A program made the position numbers and the translations under genes. The notes beneath the pieces were generated by a model, which saw nothing but the letters and a program-made list of their open reading frames with translations, made no database searches and was not told the DNA's origin. Positions 46,459 to 55,187 of a stretch of DNA of 64,000 nt are shown one piece after another. Source of the DNA: Betaproteobacteria bacterium. Lineage in GTDB: Bacteria; Bdellovibrionota_B; Oligoflexia; Silvanigrellales; Silvanigrellaceae. The stretch is from contig VGHE01000004.1 in the NCBI GenBank assembly GCA_016868315.1, positions 124,001 through 188,000 on the forward strand, given 5' to 3'. Positions within the stretch are counted from its first letter, which is position 1. Every line of letters begins with the position of its first letter.

Positions 46459-46941
46459 TCAGTGTGTCGTTTGAGATCCGCAGAGGCCAGACAAACAGCG
46501 ACCGAGCGCGAGTTGGCATTGGAGCAGATCGTCCTGCATGCAACCTGTGCTTTGGAATTTACGCAGCGGGGTGAAGTTCTTGATGGTCAAGCCCTGTTGG
46601 GTGAAGCACCGTGCGAGAAAAGCACGAGCAGTGCGCCGATTGCCATCCATGAAGGGGCGAATGGTCATGAGACGCAGCCAGAGGCGCGCGCTCGCCTGGA
46701 TCAAAGTGGGTGCGGTGGGATCTTTGTCGAGCACCCGATAAAAATCACGCAGGCACCTCTTGAGTTCTTCACACACCCGATCGCCCGCCGGACTTCTGTA
46801 AGACCACCCCCGACAATCAGCGGTTGTAACAACCCGCGTCCGAACCGAGGGGACACCTTTCAGACCCCGGATTCGACCATTGAGAAGCCGCAGGTCGTAT
46901 ATCCATGCGTCTTCGCGTTGAGCATGATTGAGATGAGCCAC
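46459..46941 (-). CDS. Fic-fold protein with catalytic His replaced by Arg
   Basis: A 160-residue protein from a GTG with AGGGAG eight bases upstream. The helix-loop at residues 83-113 matches the Fic core, with the motif written RPFMDGNRRTAR (95-106) where active Fic proteins have HPFx(D/E)GNGRxxR. Arg95 replaces the catalytic His, and Arg102 replaces the Gly of the anion-hole loop. Phe, Asp, Gly, Asn and both later Arg residues remain. AMP transfer should be lost or altered (inference). No antitoxin-like gene is adjacent. The neighbours on the same strand are the secreted protein downstream and the HAD phosphatase upstream. Confidence 0.75.
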   Translation of the reverse strand: MAHLNHAQREDAWIYDLRLLNGRIRGLKGVPSVRTRVVTTADCRGWSYRSPAGDRVCEELKRCLRDFYRVLDKDPTAPTLIQASARLWLRLMTIRPFMDGNRRTARAFLARCFTQQGLTIKNFTPLRKFQSTGCMQDDLLQCQLALGRCLSGLCGSQTTH

Positions 46942-47028
46942 GAATTACACTCCCTGGAAACTCGCTTGCTGTGAAACGTCAGTGGGCGGCAGGGATGCAC
47001 TAATTCGTCCGACCAATCAAGTGGAAAC

Positions 47029-47718
47029 TCAGCTTCTCGGGCTTTTAAATATATCCAGCAAGTCTAATGGCTTATGTGCAACATATTGTGGTGCTGGGGC
47101 ATTTGGCGCCTGGCTCAGGTAGCCCCATGCACACCAAACTGTCGCAACGCCACAAGCTGCGCCTGCCACGGCATCACCCTGGCTGTCGCCGACCATGAAA
47201 ACCTCATCCGACTCGACCGAGCCACCGAGAGCATTTAGAGCGTGGCGCAAGGGGACGGGGCTGGGTTTGGCCTCTGAGCAGGTGTCACCGCCCACGACGA
47301 GGTGAACGCAGTCGGCCACACCCAGCGCCTCGAGAAGCTGTTTTGAGAGAGCCTCTGGCTTGTTTGTGATGACTGCAACACGCCCCGTTTGGCAAGTTTT
47401 CTGCAGAACCTCTTTGATGCCAGCGTATAGGGCTGTGTGAACAGCAATATTTTTGCTGTAGTTTTCCACGTAGAGTGATTCAACCTGAGCTAATTTCTCG
47501 GCTGAGAGATGTCCGCCTGGCAAAAGCACGTGGTCGTCGAAACAATTGATGTAGAGTTCCTGCATGCCGCGATTTACATGCGGCACAAGTGTTTCATAAT
47601 CGCGTTGAGAAAGATTTAATTGTTTGCGAACAGCCTGCGCGGCAACCACCATGTCTTTGCGGCTGTCTTCGAGTGTGCCGTCGAGGTCAAAAAAGAAAAA
47701 TTTCATCGGAAAGCTCAT
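47029..47718 (-). CDS. gph: HAD-family hydrolase, phosphoglycolate phosphatase-like
   Basis: A 229-residue HAD phosphatase. Motif I is FFFDLDGTLEDS, motif II VITNKPE, motif III Lys in SEAKPSPVPL, and motif IV MVGDSQGDAVAGAACG. An alpha-helical cap follows motif I, as in Gph/PGPase. The ATG overlaps the stop of the cupin gene (ATGA), so it is coupled; a second Met lies at residue 5. 2-Phosphoglycolate is the likely substrate by family, but HAD specificity is hard to read from sequence. Confidence 0.82.
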   Translation of the reverse strand: MSFPMKFFFFDLDGTLEDSRKDMVVAAQAVRKQLNLSQRDYETLVPHVNRGMQELYINCFDDHVLLPGGHLSAEKLAQVESLYVENYSKNIAVHTALYAGIKEVLQKTCQTGRVAVITNKPEALSKQLLEALGVADCVHLVVGGDTCSEAKPSPVPLRHALNALGGSVESDEVFMVGDSQGDAVAGAACGVATVWCAWGYLSQAPNAPAPQYVAHKPLDLLDIFKSPRS

Positions 47719-48107
47719 TTCTGTTGTTGCAGATTCTCAAGACTACCCTTGCCATCGCCCAGTTCCGTGACCGAACGCACACCCGAAGTTGAGCCTTTGT
47801 AGGCCGTAAATGGCTTGTCGTTGTGGGTTTGTACGGCGTGAGGAATTCCGCCTGGGATGAGAAGAATATCGCCCGCTTCAATGGTCACAGGACCCGCATC
47901 GAAATGGAAGGTCGTGACTCCTGCAACTGCACCCCGGATTTCATCATAGTCGTGTGCGTGGCGAGAGCGTTCAAACCAAGGTGGAATGGTTTGTAGATCG
48001 TAGACTTTGTAGCCAAGACGTTCCATTTCGCGCGCAACGCTCTCTTCGGTGGGCGCTTCTTTGTGTGGCCACTTGAAGATTTTTACAGTTTCGAAAAGAT
48101 TATTCAT
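47715..48107 (-). CDS. Small cupin-domain protein
   Basis: A 130-residue single-domain cupin. Motif 1 residues are in RHAHDYDEIRGAVAGVTTFHF (two His and Glu) and motif 2 in AGDILLIPGGIPHAV (His), a full set of potential metal ligands. AAGGAATT lies upstream of the ATG. It sits between gloB and the HAD gene on the same strand and is coupled to the latter. Its reaction is unknown. Confidence 0.85.
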   Translation of the reverse strand: MNNLFETVKIFKWPHKEAPTEESVAREMERLGYKVYDLQTIPPWFERSRHAHDYDEIRGAVAGVTTFHFDAGPVTIEAGDILLIPGGIPHAVQTHNDKPFTAYKGSTSGVRSVTELGDGKGSLENLQQQK

Positions 48108-48140
48108 TTCCGTAAATTCCTTGATCCGCGCGGTTCAGTT

Positions 48141-48980
48141 TCAGAAACGATCTCGAAATGATCTGACGTAGCTGAATGTGTCAAGATCATCATGCGTGTC
48201 AATGGCTTTTTGCAGTGTGGCAACATCCCAGCGCAGGAATGGATTGGTGGCTTTCTCTTCCTCGAGGCTGAGTGGTAAAGTCACCCATTCATGGGGTTCA
48301 AGGGCTTCTTCTGCCAGACGGTCTTCGAGCTCTGCAAGGCGCGCCTGTTGAAGGGGATTGTTTTCCTGCAGCAATCTCGCCACACGCAGGTTCTTGATTG
48401 TGTACTCATGCGCACACCAAGCACGCACAGCATCGGGCAAGGCGCGCAGGGCTTTGAGGGCTTCGAGCATCTGTGGGTGTGTCCCCTCAAAGAGTCCACC
48501 GCAACCTGCACCGAAAAGGGAATCACCGACAAAAACATCGCTTCCTTGTGCCCGCGGAGAGTCTTTGAGCAAGAAGGCGATGTGGTCGAGGGTGTGACCG
48601 CGCACATCGATGGCCTGAATCGCACGTGACCACAAAGGAAAGTGAGCACCCGGAGTGAGCCGTGTGAGACGAGCCGGCTTCCACTCGGGCTTTACCTCGA
48701 GCCAAGGCGAGCAAACGAGCTCGGTCTTATTCCAACGTTCTAGGAGAGTTTGCACACCGCCGGAGTGATCGCGGTGATGGTGAGTGAGAAAGATGAACTC
48801 GGGCTTGAGGCCATAGGTTTCGATTGTATGAACCAGTGGCTCCGCATCACCAGGATCAATAAAAGCAGCTTTTGAGCTGCCTTTTTCGACGAGAATATAA
48901 AGATAGTTATCCTTGAATGCTGGAACGACGTGGACAGCCAGAGAGTCGGAGATTGGAAAAATAAACGCAGCGCGGCGCAT
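48141..48980 (-). CDS. gloB: Hydroxyacylglutathione hydrolase-like metallo-beta-lactamase-fold protein
   Basis: A 279-residue metallo-beta-lactamase-fold enzyme. The zinc motif is THHHRDHSGG, followed by VRGHTLDHIAFL, FVGDSLFGAGCGGLFEGT and the late His in AWCAHEYTIKNL. The GloB C-terminal helical domain is present (NNPLQQARLAE and TNPFLRW). These support glyoxalase II, which hydrolyses S-lactoylglutathione. The ATG at 48980 overlaps the stop of the MTA phosphorylase gene (TAATG). Upstream in-frame codons to 49028 lie inside that gene. Confidence 0.9.
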   Translation of the reverse strand: MRRAAFIFPISDSLAVHVVPAFKDNYLYILVEKGSSKAAFIDPGDAEPLVHTIETYGLKPEFIFLTHHHRDHSGGVQTLLERWNKTELVCSPWLEVKPEWKPARLTRLTPGAHFPLWSRAIQAIDVRGHTLDHIAFLLKDSPRAQGSDVFVGDSLFGAGCGGLFEGTHPQMLEALKALRALPDAVRAWCAHEYTIKNLRVARLLQENNPLQQARLAELEDRLAEEALEPHEWVTLPLSLEEEKATNPFLRWDVATLQKAIDTHDDLDTFSYVRSFRDRF

Positions 48981-49867
48981 TACTTTTGCCCTGTGCTGGT
49001 GTCCCAATATTTTCCGTATAGGGGCCAAAGTGCACGACGTGTTTCAGCAGGAATCAGCTCGGGTGAGGTCATGATTGCGAACTGTGCTGCATTAAAAATG
49101 GGATTGCGTGAACTCATGGGAAGCGCTTCAAGCACGCTCCGAACGATACGTTTTGAAGTGTCGACGTTCTTTTTCAGTACGGCCAAAACCGCTTCCACAG
49201 ACACCGCCTCTTCGTTTTCACGCCAACAATCATAGTCAGTCACAAAGGCCAGCGTGCAGTATGGAATTTCCGCTTCACGCGCGAGTGCGGCTTCGGGCAT
49301 GGCTGTCATGCCGATGATCCCGCATCCTTCGGAGCGGAAAGCGTGACTTTCTGAACGTGAAGAGAAGCGCGGCCCTTCAACACAGACATAGGTTCCTTCG
49401 TGGAAAACGCTGGCACCTTCACTTTTGCAAGAGTTGAAAACGGCCTTTTGGAATTCCGGACAGTAGGGATCAGCAAGACTAACGTGTCCTACAACTCCCT
49501 TTCCAAAAAATGTGCGCTCACGCAGGCCGACAGTTTTGTCGAGAATCTGCTTGGGAATCACGACTGTGCCGGGTGCATATTGTTCTTGCAGACTTCCCAC
49601 CGCACTGACACTCAGAATGTGGGTCACGCCAAGTGACTTGAGGGCAAAAATATTTGCGCGATAGTTCACTTCCGAGGGTGTAAATCGATGTCCTTTGCCG
49701 TGACGTGGAAGAAAGGCAATAGGTCGACCGTTGAGTTCGCCCGCGATGATTGTATCGCTGGGCTGACCAAACGGCGTGGAGAGAGACTTCTCTTTGATGT
49801 TTGAAAGCCCGGGCAAGTCGTAGAGCCCCGAACCACCAATCACTCCTAAGAACGTCTTCTTTTCCAC
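48980..49867 (-). CDS. mtnP: S-methyl-5'-thioadenosine phosphorylase
   Basis: Cleaves methylthioadenosine to adenine and methylthioribose 1-phosphate in methionine salvage. About 295 residues: GVIGGSGLYDLPGL, the phosphate site FLPRHGKGHRFTPSEVNYRANI, VCVEGPRFSSRSES, IGMTAMPEAALAREAEIPY and the MTAP marker FVTDYDCW. I chose the GTG at 49867 because GGGAGAG lies just upstream; a GTG at 49882 would add five residues. It is coupled to gloB by overlap. Confidence 0.92.
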   Translation of the reverse strand: MEKKTFLGVIGGSGLYDLPGLSNIKEKSLSTPFGQPSDTIIAGELNGRPIAFLPRHGKGHRFTPSEVNYRANIFALKSLGVTHILSVSAVGSLQEQYAPGTVVIPKQILDKTVGLRERTFFGKGVVGHVSLADPYCPEFQKAVFNSCKSEGASVFHEGTYVCVEGPRFSSRSESHAFRSEGCGIIGMTAMPEAALAREAEIPYCTLAFVTDYDCWRENEEAVSVEAVLAVLKKNVDTSKRIVRSVLEALPMSSRNPIFNAAQFAIMTSPELIPAETRRALWPLYGKYWDTSTGQK

Positions 49868-49905
49868 GATGCTCTCTCCCACTGCAAAGGATTACAATTC
49901 AAGTT

Positions 49906-52323
49906 CTACAGGCGCTTGTTGTTAAACTTATTGAGCAGATCCTGCAACGACGCAGGACCCGAAGGCTGTGGTGCTGGGTTGCGCTCGGGGCGTCGTGTGG
50001 GTGTGCCACCGCTCGAGGCTTGAGGACGATTGCCTGCATTCGCGCTAGAAGCGTTGCGGGAAGCTGATGGGCCTTGTCCAGACGATGCTCCAGCACGCGG
50101 TGCCGGACGCTGCCCCGCCACTCCGCCAACACCCTCTTCAACCGCCCGGCGGCTGAGACTGATGCGTTTTCTTTCTTTGTCGACGCCAATGACTTTCACC
50201 TTCACCTGATCGCCCACCGCGATAGCTTGTGATGCATCTTTGACAAACTGGCTCGAGAGTTCGCTGATGTGAATCAGACCATCTTGATGAACGCCGATGT
50301 CCACAAATGCACCGAAGTTGGTGACGTTGGTGACCGTGCCCTGAAGAACCATTCCCTCTTGGAGACTGTTGAGGTCGCGGACTTCGCGGTTGTAGGTATG
50401 CTTTACACCGTCTTCACGCGGGTCACGTCCGGGCTTGAGAAGTTCTTTGATGATGTCCTGCAGCGTTGGAACACCGATGTCTTCGGTGACGTAACGCTTC
50501 AGGTCGAGCGTGTTGAGAACATCGCGCAGGCCAATCAATTCTCCAACAGATTTGTTCAGGTCGCCAGCGATCTTTTCAACAACCCGGTAGGCTTCGGGGT
50601 GGACTGCTGTGTTGTCGAGGGGATTGCCCGCTTCTGGAATACGGAGGAAGCCTGCTGCCTGTTCGAATGCCTTTGGTCCAAAACCCATGACTTCAAAAAG
50701 CGCGTTGCGGTCTTTGAAGATGCCCTTTTGTTCGCGATGCTTAACGATGTTTTTTGCAAGCGTCGGGCCAATACCAGCCACGTAGGAAAGCAGGCTGGGG
50801 CTTGCTGTATTGAGGTTGACACCCACATAGTTCACGCAGCTCTCAACCACTTCGTCGAGTTGTTTTTTGAGGCGGCTTTGGTTCACATCGTGCTGATATT
50901 GGCCCACGCCAATGCTCTTTGGCTCAATTTTAACGAGCTCAGCGAGAGGATCTTGTAGGCGGCGAGCAATGCTCACTGCACCACGGTAGGTGAGGTCGAG
51001 ATCAGGAAATTCATCGCGTGCAACATCGCTGGCAGAATAGACGCTTGCTCCAGCCTCATTGACCACCAGAATTTTCACACCCAGTGATTTGTTCGCCTCA
51101 AGAAGCTGGTGGAAGAAATCGTCGAGCTCGCGACCGGCCGTACCGTTGCCGATACTCACGTATTCAACTTTGTACTTGGTAATGAAATCAACTGCTTTTT
51201 CCGCGGCATTGCGGTTCTTTGGGGCTGTTGCTGGAGATTCGAGATCGGGGAAAATGGTGCTGTGATCGAGCAGCTTTCCCGTCTCGTCTACAACCACAAG
51301 CTTACTTCCAGTTCGGATTCCGGGGTCGACACCCAACACGATTTTCTTGGGGATCGGCGGGAGCAGCAATAGAGACCGCAAGTTTTTCGCGAAGACTGTG
51401 ATAGCCTCTTCTTCGGCACGATTTTTGGTTTCGAGTCGTAGTTCGGTTTCAATGCTTGTTGCGAGCAGGCGGCTGAAGGCATCCTTCACGCAGTCGGCCA
51501 TCAGTGTTTTCACCGGAGTGGTTGCACGACCATCAATAGCGCGGTCAGAGACGAGAGCCATTGCAGTATCGGCATCGTAATCTATTGTGACCTTGATGAT
51601 CTCTTCTTTTTCGCCGCGGCGGAGAGCCATCAGGCGGTGCGCCGCAATTGAACTCACAGGCTCGCGGAAATCATAGTAGTTATTGTATTTGGTTTTTTTG
51701 TCTTTGTGTTCATCGCGCGCAACCGAAACGAAAGTTGCGTTGTCGAAAATCCACTGGCGCAATTCGCCGCGGATTTCTGCACGCTCAGAGATGTGTTCGG
51801 CGATGTAATCTTTGGCGCCTTGGATGGCGACCTCAAGTGTGGTGACTTCTGGGTGTTGCCCGACGTAGGAAACACACAGGGAAACCAGATCCTCAAGAGC
51901 GGGCTCTTGTTTGAGGATCTCGAGCGCAAGGGGCTCGAGTCCGCGCTCTTTCGCGATTTGTCCGCGGGTGCGCTTCTTGGGTTTGAAGGGAAGATAGAGG
52001 TCTTCAAGTTCTGCTTTAACTTTGCAGGACTTGATTCTGGTTTCCAGCGCAGGCGTCAGCTTGCCCTGCTCATGGATGGACTTGAGAATGGTTTCTTTCC
52101 GCTCGGAAAGAGCGACAAGATACTCAAAGCGGTCGCGGATATCGCGAATTTGGACTTCATCAAGACCGCCTGTGGCCTCTTTGCGGTAGCGCGCGATGAA
52201 GGGAACGGTGCAGTCGTCCAGGATCAGTTTGAGGGTGTTCTCAACCGGAGCTTTTCCCAAGCTCAATTCTGTAGAAATGTCGTTCACAATCTCTGGCGTG
52301 AGCAAAATATCCTTGTTGGCCAT
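49906..52323 (-). CDS. tex: Tex-family RNA-binding transcription accessory protein
   Basis: An 805-residue Spt6-related protein. The N-terminal Tex helical domain is followed by a YqgF/RNase H-like domain (VLGVDPGIRTGSKLVVVDETG), helix-hairpin-helix motifs (YVAGIGPTLAKNIVKHRE) and an S1 RNA-binding domain (GMVLQGTVTNVTNFGAFVDIG). The last about 80 residues are a low-complexity Pro/Ala/Ser/Gly tail ending LQDLLNKFNNKRL, longer than in many homologues. It lies 103 bases downstream of ndk, with a terminator between them. Confidence 0.95.
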   Translation of the reverse strand: MANKDILLTPEIVNDISTELSLGKAPVENTLKLILDDCTVPFIARYRKEATGGLDEVQIRDIRDRFEYLVALSERKETILKSIHEQGKLTPALETRIKSCKVKAELEDLYLPFKPKKRTRGQIAKERGLEPLALEILKQEPALEDLVSLCVSYVGQHPEVTTLEVAIQGAKDYIAEHISERAEIRGELRQWIFDNATFVSVARDEHKDKKTKYNNYYDFREPVSSIAAHRLMALRRGEKEEIIKVTIDYDADTAMALVSDRAIDGRATTPVKTLMADCVKDAFSRLLATSIETELRLETKNRAEEEAITVFAKNLRSLLLLPPIPKKIVLGVDPGIRTGSKLVVVDETGKLLDHSTIFPDLESPATAPKNRNAAEKAVDFITKYKVEYVSIGNGTAGRELDDFFHQLLEANKSLGVKILVVNEAGASVYSASDVARDEFPDLDLTYRGAVSIARRLQDPLAELVKIEPKSIGVGQYQHDVNQSRLKKQLDEVVESCVNYVGVNLNTASPSLLSYVAGIGPTLAKNIVKHREQKGIFKDRNALFEVMGFGPKAFEQAAGFLRIPEAGNPLDNTAVHPEAYRVVEKIAGDLNKSVGELIGLRDVLNTLDLKRYVTEDIGVPTLQDIIKELLKPGRDPREDGVKHTYNREVRDLNSLQEGMVLQGTVTNVTNFGAFVDIGVHQDGLIHISELSSQFVKDASQAIAVGDQVKVKVIGVDKERKRISLSRRAVEEGVGGVAGQRPAPRAGASSGQGPSASRNASSANAGNRPQASSGGTPTRRPERNPAPQPSGPASLQDLLNKFNNKRL

Positions 52324-52356
52324 GAGCGTCTCTCTTGTGTGAAATTCAAAAACAAA

Positions 52357-52380
52357 GGAGGGGCTTCAAGCCACCCCTCC
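52357..52380 (-). terminator. Terminator after ndk
   Basis: On the minus strand GGAGGGG and CCCCTCC form a 7-bp stem with further pairing in the loop (GGCTTGAAGCC). The T-rich tail TTTGTTTTT follows. It lies between ndk and the tex start. Confidence 0.75.
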
Positions 52381-52426
52381 CCTCTGAACCGCTTCTGCGG
52401 AAGGTGCCGCAGCACAACAGTTTACG

Positions 52427-52852
52427 TCAGCGAGCGCGATTGACAAGCTCGGTTCCCGAGAAGAAAAAGCCCAATTCAATTGTGGCATTTTCTTTGGAGT
52501 CTGACCCGTGAACGGTGTTTTCACCGATACTCAACGAGTGTGTTGCGCGGATGGTGCCCTTGTCGGCTTTCTTCGGATCGGTTGCACCCATGAGTTCGCG
52601 GTACTTTACAACTGCGTTGGGAGCCTCAAGGGCGGACACAACAACAGGACCGGAGCACATGAACTCAACGAGTTCGCCGAAGAAAGGGCGCTCTTTGTGC
52701 ACAGCATAAAATTGCTCCGCTTCGCGACGTGACATGTGAATCATTTTGGTTGCAACGATGCGCAGTCCAGCGGATTCAATCATTCCCAGAATGTTACCAA
52801 CGAGGTTGCGGCGCACGCCATCGGGCTTGATGATCGAAAAAGTCATTTCCAT
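52427..52852 (-). CDS. ndk: Nucleoside diphosphate kinase
   Basis: A 141-residue kinase that balances NTP/dNTP pools. [11 protein letters not shown] opens the protein, and the catalytic His is in ENTVHGSDS near residue 118. [19 protein letters not shown] and GTIRATHS are also typical. The ATG at 52852 has AGGA seven bases upstream; upstream in-frame codons to 52942 have no support. Confidence 0.96.
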   Translation of the reverse strand: MEMTFSIIKPDGVRRNLVGNILGMIESAGLRIVATKMIHMSRREAEQFYAVHKERPFFGELVEFMCSGPVVVSALEAPNAVVKYRELMGATDPKKADKGTIRATHSLSIGENTVHGSDSKENATIELGFFFSGTELVNRAR

Positions 52853-52986
52853 GGTGGATTCCTTTCGTATGTACCGACCCAATATCAGGCACCAGGCCGA
52901 GTTTGAAAAACGCAGTATTGTCAAAGCCAGAGCCCCTGTCAATTTCTCACAGCGACACTTTCTTGTGCGTCGAAGATCTCTGATTT

Positions 52987-54618
52987 TCAGGAGAATTCCG
53001 GTTCAAGTCCGTAACTCTGGTCACTCGGGAGAGTCGATGGCAGGCGTGCCGGCGCATTGAAGAAGGAGTCGAAGTTGGGTTTGGCTTTGCGCCCTTCGAG
53101 AATTTCAGCCAAAATTTTGAGGTCGATTTTGTAATGTGGGTTTTGGTTCTGGAGGTCGCGAATCGTTTCTTTCAAAACCCGCATCAGCAGACAGAGCTCA
53201 AAAAGATTTTCAACGTCAGCAGCTTTTTCGGGAAGCAATTCAACACCCGTTGGATTTTCTGCAATGGTCAACAGATAGGAACGAACCAGGGTGTTTTCAA
53301 GCTCTGCAAGAGAGGGTTTATAGCGCGCTGGTTTAACTACATTCTCGATGCGTTTGAGAAGGCGTTTGCCAAATTCATTTTCGGATCCGAGGATCTCTTG
53401 AAAGATTGGAAGTTCCTCATTGCGTTCGGTTCTGAGCCATGCAAATTGCAAGCTTAATAGCATTGCCGCAAGATCTTTCAGGCAGGTCTGCTTTTCCAGC
53501 CGATATTCTTCGTCGTCGAGACTGTCTGTTTCATAGTTCACAAGATAGAGCCCATCCTCTGCAACCAGCACTTGCCCCAAGTGCACGTGTCCATGGATGC
53601 GAATGAGCAGACCAAGATGTTCAGACGTTTTCACTTTATCGAAAAGCTGCAGTGCAAATTCGGGTAAGACTGCAAAGCTTTTGTCTAGACCGTGGATGGA
53701 GTCGGTTAAGCTGCGAAAAATGTAAATACGCTCGTTGAGTTTGTGGCGTGTTGTTTCGAGCCAGCGCTCCCGAGCAGCTCCCGCATTCGCTTCTGGGTTA
53801 ATGAGGGGATTTTGTCGAGACTGGGTCATCGCCACATGAAAGTCCCCGAGCATCCGGCCGAGTCGGTTAACTGTTTCGAGAATGGATTGCCAAGCCAGGC
53901 TTGAAGCACGTTCACGCATTGATTCGGGATAGCGCGCATGGTGAATTTTGCTTGTCAGTTCGCGCCAGAGCTTGGTGTTACTTTGGATGTAGCGTGTGAC
54001 AATTGCGACAGGAAGTTTTGCATCCGAATAAGCAGGTGAAAAATCGTAGCGCGTGGTGATTTCGGGGTGCTGAAGGAAATGGTTCTGTGAGTTGAGATAC
54101 TCGAGCGTTTCCGCTTCCACTGAGTGTGGTTGCTGTGGATTTAAGACCCTGAAGATTTTGCACAGGTGCTGCGTTTCAACTCGCGTACAGGCGTTTTTGT
54201 TGTCGGTCCACAGGTTGATGATGTTGAAACTCGATTGAGCTTCAAATTGTCGACACAGCAGCACCCCTCCGCGCAACGTAGAAATATTTCCGCTGCTCGC
54301 CACGGCTTGTTTCCAGGTCGAGTAAAAGAGAGCGTCGGTCGTCGCCTCGCGCAGGCTCCAGGGTGGCATTACAATCAAGTCACCGTCTTCGCTGTAGCGG
54401 GCAATGCGGAACGGAAAGGTCATGAGTTCGGTTTGGCCAGGACAGCGCAGCCAGGCCATGCCAATGGCACCGTTGGCGTCCTGATGAAAGACGCAAGCGT
54501 CGAAAAGTTCTATTGTGCCCGCGGGTCCCTTTTCGAAGGGATAAAAACGCTGCCGCAGCCATGCGGCCGGTTCCAGGGCGGTCACGAGTTGTTCAAGGAT
54601 TCTCAGAAAAGCATTCAA
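52987..54618 (-). CDS. Maltokinase-like protein lacking catalytic aspartates (probable pseudokinase)
   Basis: A 543-residue protein. The centre matches the maltokinase (Mak/Pep2) fold. [23 protein letters not shown] (about 153-175) and [14 protein letters not shown] (about 251-264) fit the lobe signatures. [13 protein letters not shown] (339-351) and [10 protein letters not shown] follow, then the [14 protein letters not shown] helix. In active maltokinases the loop reads HGDxHLGQ and DFEGEP. Here the catalytic Asp is His344 and the metal-binding Asp is Asn361. No treS, glgE or other trehalose gene is near. Binding or regulatory function is inference. Its start lies 81 bases from the upstream Nfu-type gene on the same strand. 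Confidence 0.78.
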   Translation of the reverse strand: MNAFLRILEQLVTALEPAAWLRQRFYPFEKGPAGTIELFDACVFHQDANGAIGMAWLRCPGQTELMTFPFRIARYSEDGDLIVMPPWSLREATTDALFYSTWKQAVASSGNISTLRGGVLLCRQFEAQSSFNIINLWTDNKNACTRVETQHLCKIFRVLNPQQPHSVEAETLEYLNSQNHFLQHPEITTRYDFSPAYSDAKLPVAIVTRYIQSNTKLWRELTSKIHHARYPESMRERASSLAWQSILETVNRLGRMLGDFHVAMTQSRQNPLINPEANAGAARERWLETTRHKLNERIYIFRSLTDSIHGLDKSFAVLPEFALQLFDKVKTSEHLGLLIRIHGHVHLGQVLVAEDGLYLVNYETDSLDDEEYRLEKQTCLKDLAAMLLSLQFAWLRTERNEELPIFQEILGSENEFGKRLLKRIENVVKPARYKPSLAELENTLVRSYLLTIAENPTGVELLPEKAADVENLFELCLLMRVLKETIRDLQNQNPHYKIDLKILAEILEGRKAKPNFDSFFNAPARLPSTLPSDQSYGLEPEFS

Positions 54619-54699
54619 TGTGTCGTTCCCATCCTTGGGGCAGCGGTCTGGCCTGCCGTGGCCGCACTTCGGTTCTCGCCGGAACCTTTCGTGTGCTGG

Positions 54700-54957
54700 T
54701 TAGGATGGGCCACTCACAACGACATCGTCAAGGTCTGGGAATTCTTCGAGGATGTAGTTTGCTATCGATTCCGATGTGTAGGCCTGCACATTGCAACTTC
54801 CGCAGGCACCCGACAGGCTAATCGTCAAAATGCCGTTTTCGAGTCCTTCAATCAGGACGTCTCCCCCGTGAGATTGGACTCCGGGTGCAATCTTTTCATC
54901 GATGAAACGCTGTATTGCTTGACGCTGGGTGGAGGGGTTGACGCCAGTGACACTCAT
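54700..54957 (-). CDS. NifU C-terminal-domain (Nfu-type) Fe-S protein
   Basis: An 85-residue stand-alone Nfu domain. IQRFIDEKIAPGVQSHGGDVLIEGL and the Cys pair in GACGSCNVQ match the family, although the motif reads CGSC where many have CSGCPSS. Such proteins carry or transfer an Fe-S cluster. GAGGA lies seven bases before the ATG. It is divergent from the M14 peptidase gene across a 230-base gap, in which I see no further gene. Confidence 0.88.
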   Translation of the reverse strand: MSVTGVNPSTQRQAIQRFIDEKIAPGVQSHGGDVLIEGLENGILTISLSGACGSCNVQAYTSESIANYILEEFPDLDDVVVSGPS

Positions 54958-55187
54958 TTTCAGTCCTCGGAAAATAATGACTTCGATAAACTCGTTTTAG
55001 AGCCGATATCTTCTATGCGCGGGAGAGAGTGTGACGCCTATTGACGGTAATCCCTTGAATAAGTCTTCTTCGCATGGTGGAATTGGTCAATTCCACGGAG
55101 CGCTTCAGGGGAGACCGGGCACGCAGCTCAGCCGACCAACAGCCTGGTCTTTTACTCGGGTCTGTGGAGTGTGAAAAGGAGAATTTG

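Noticed and set aside
54166-55044. 292-codon plus-strand reading frame
   Set aside because: It is antisense to the maltokinase-like and Nfu genes, whose family motifs are clear on the other strand.
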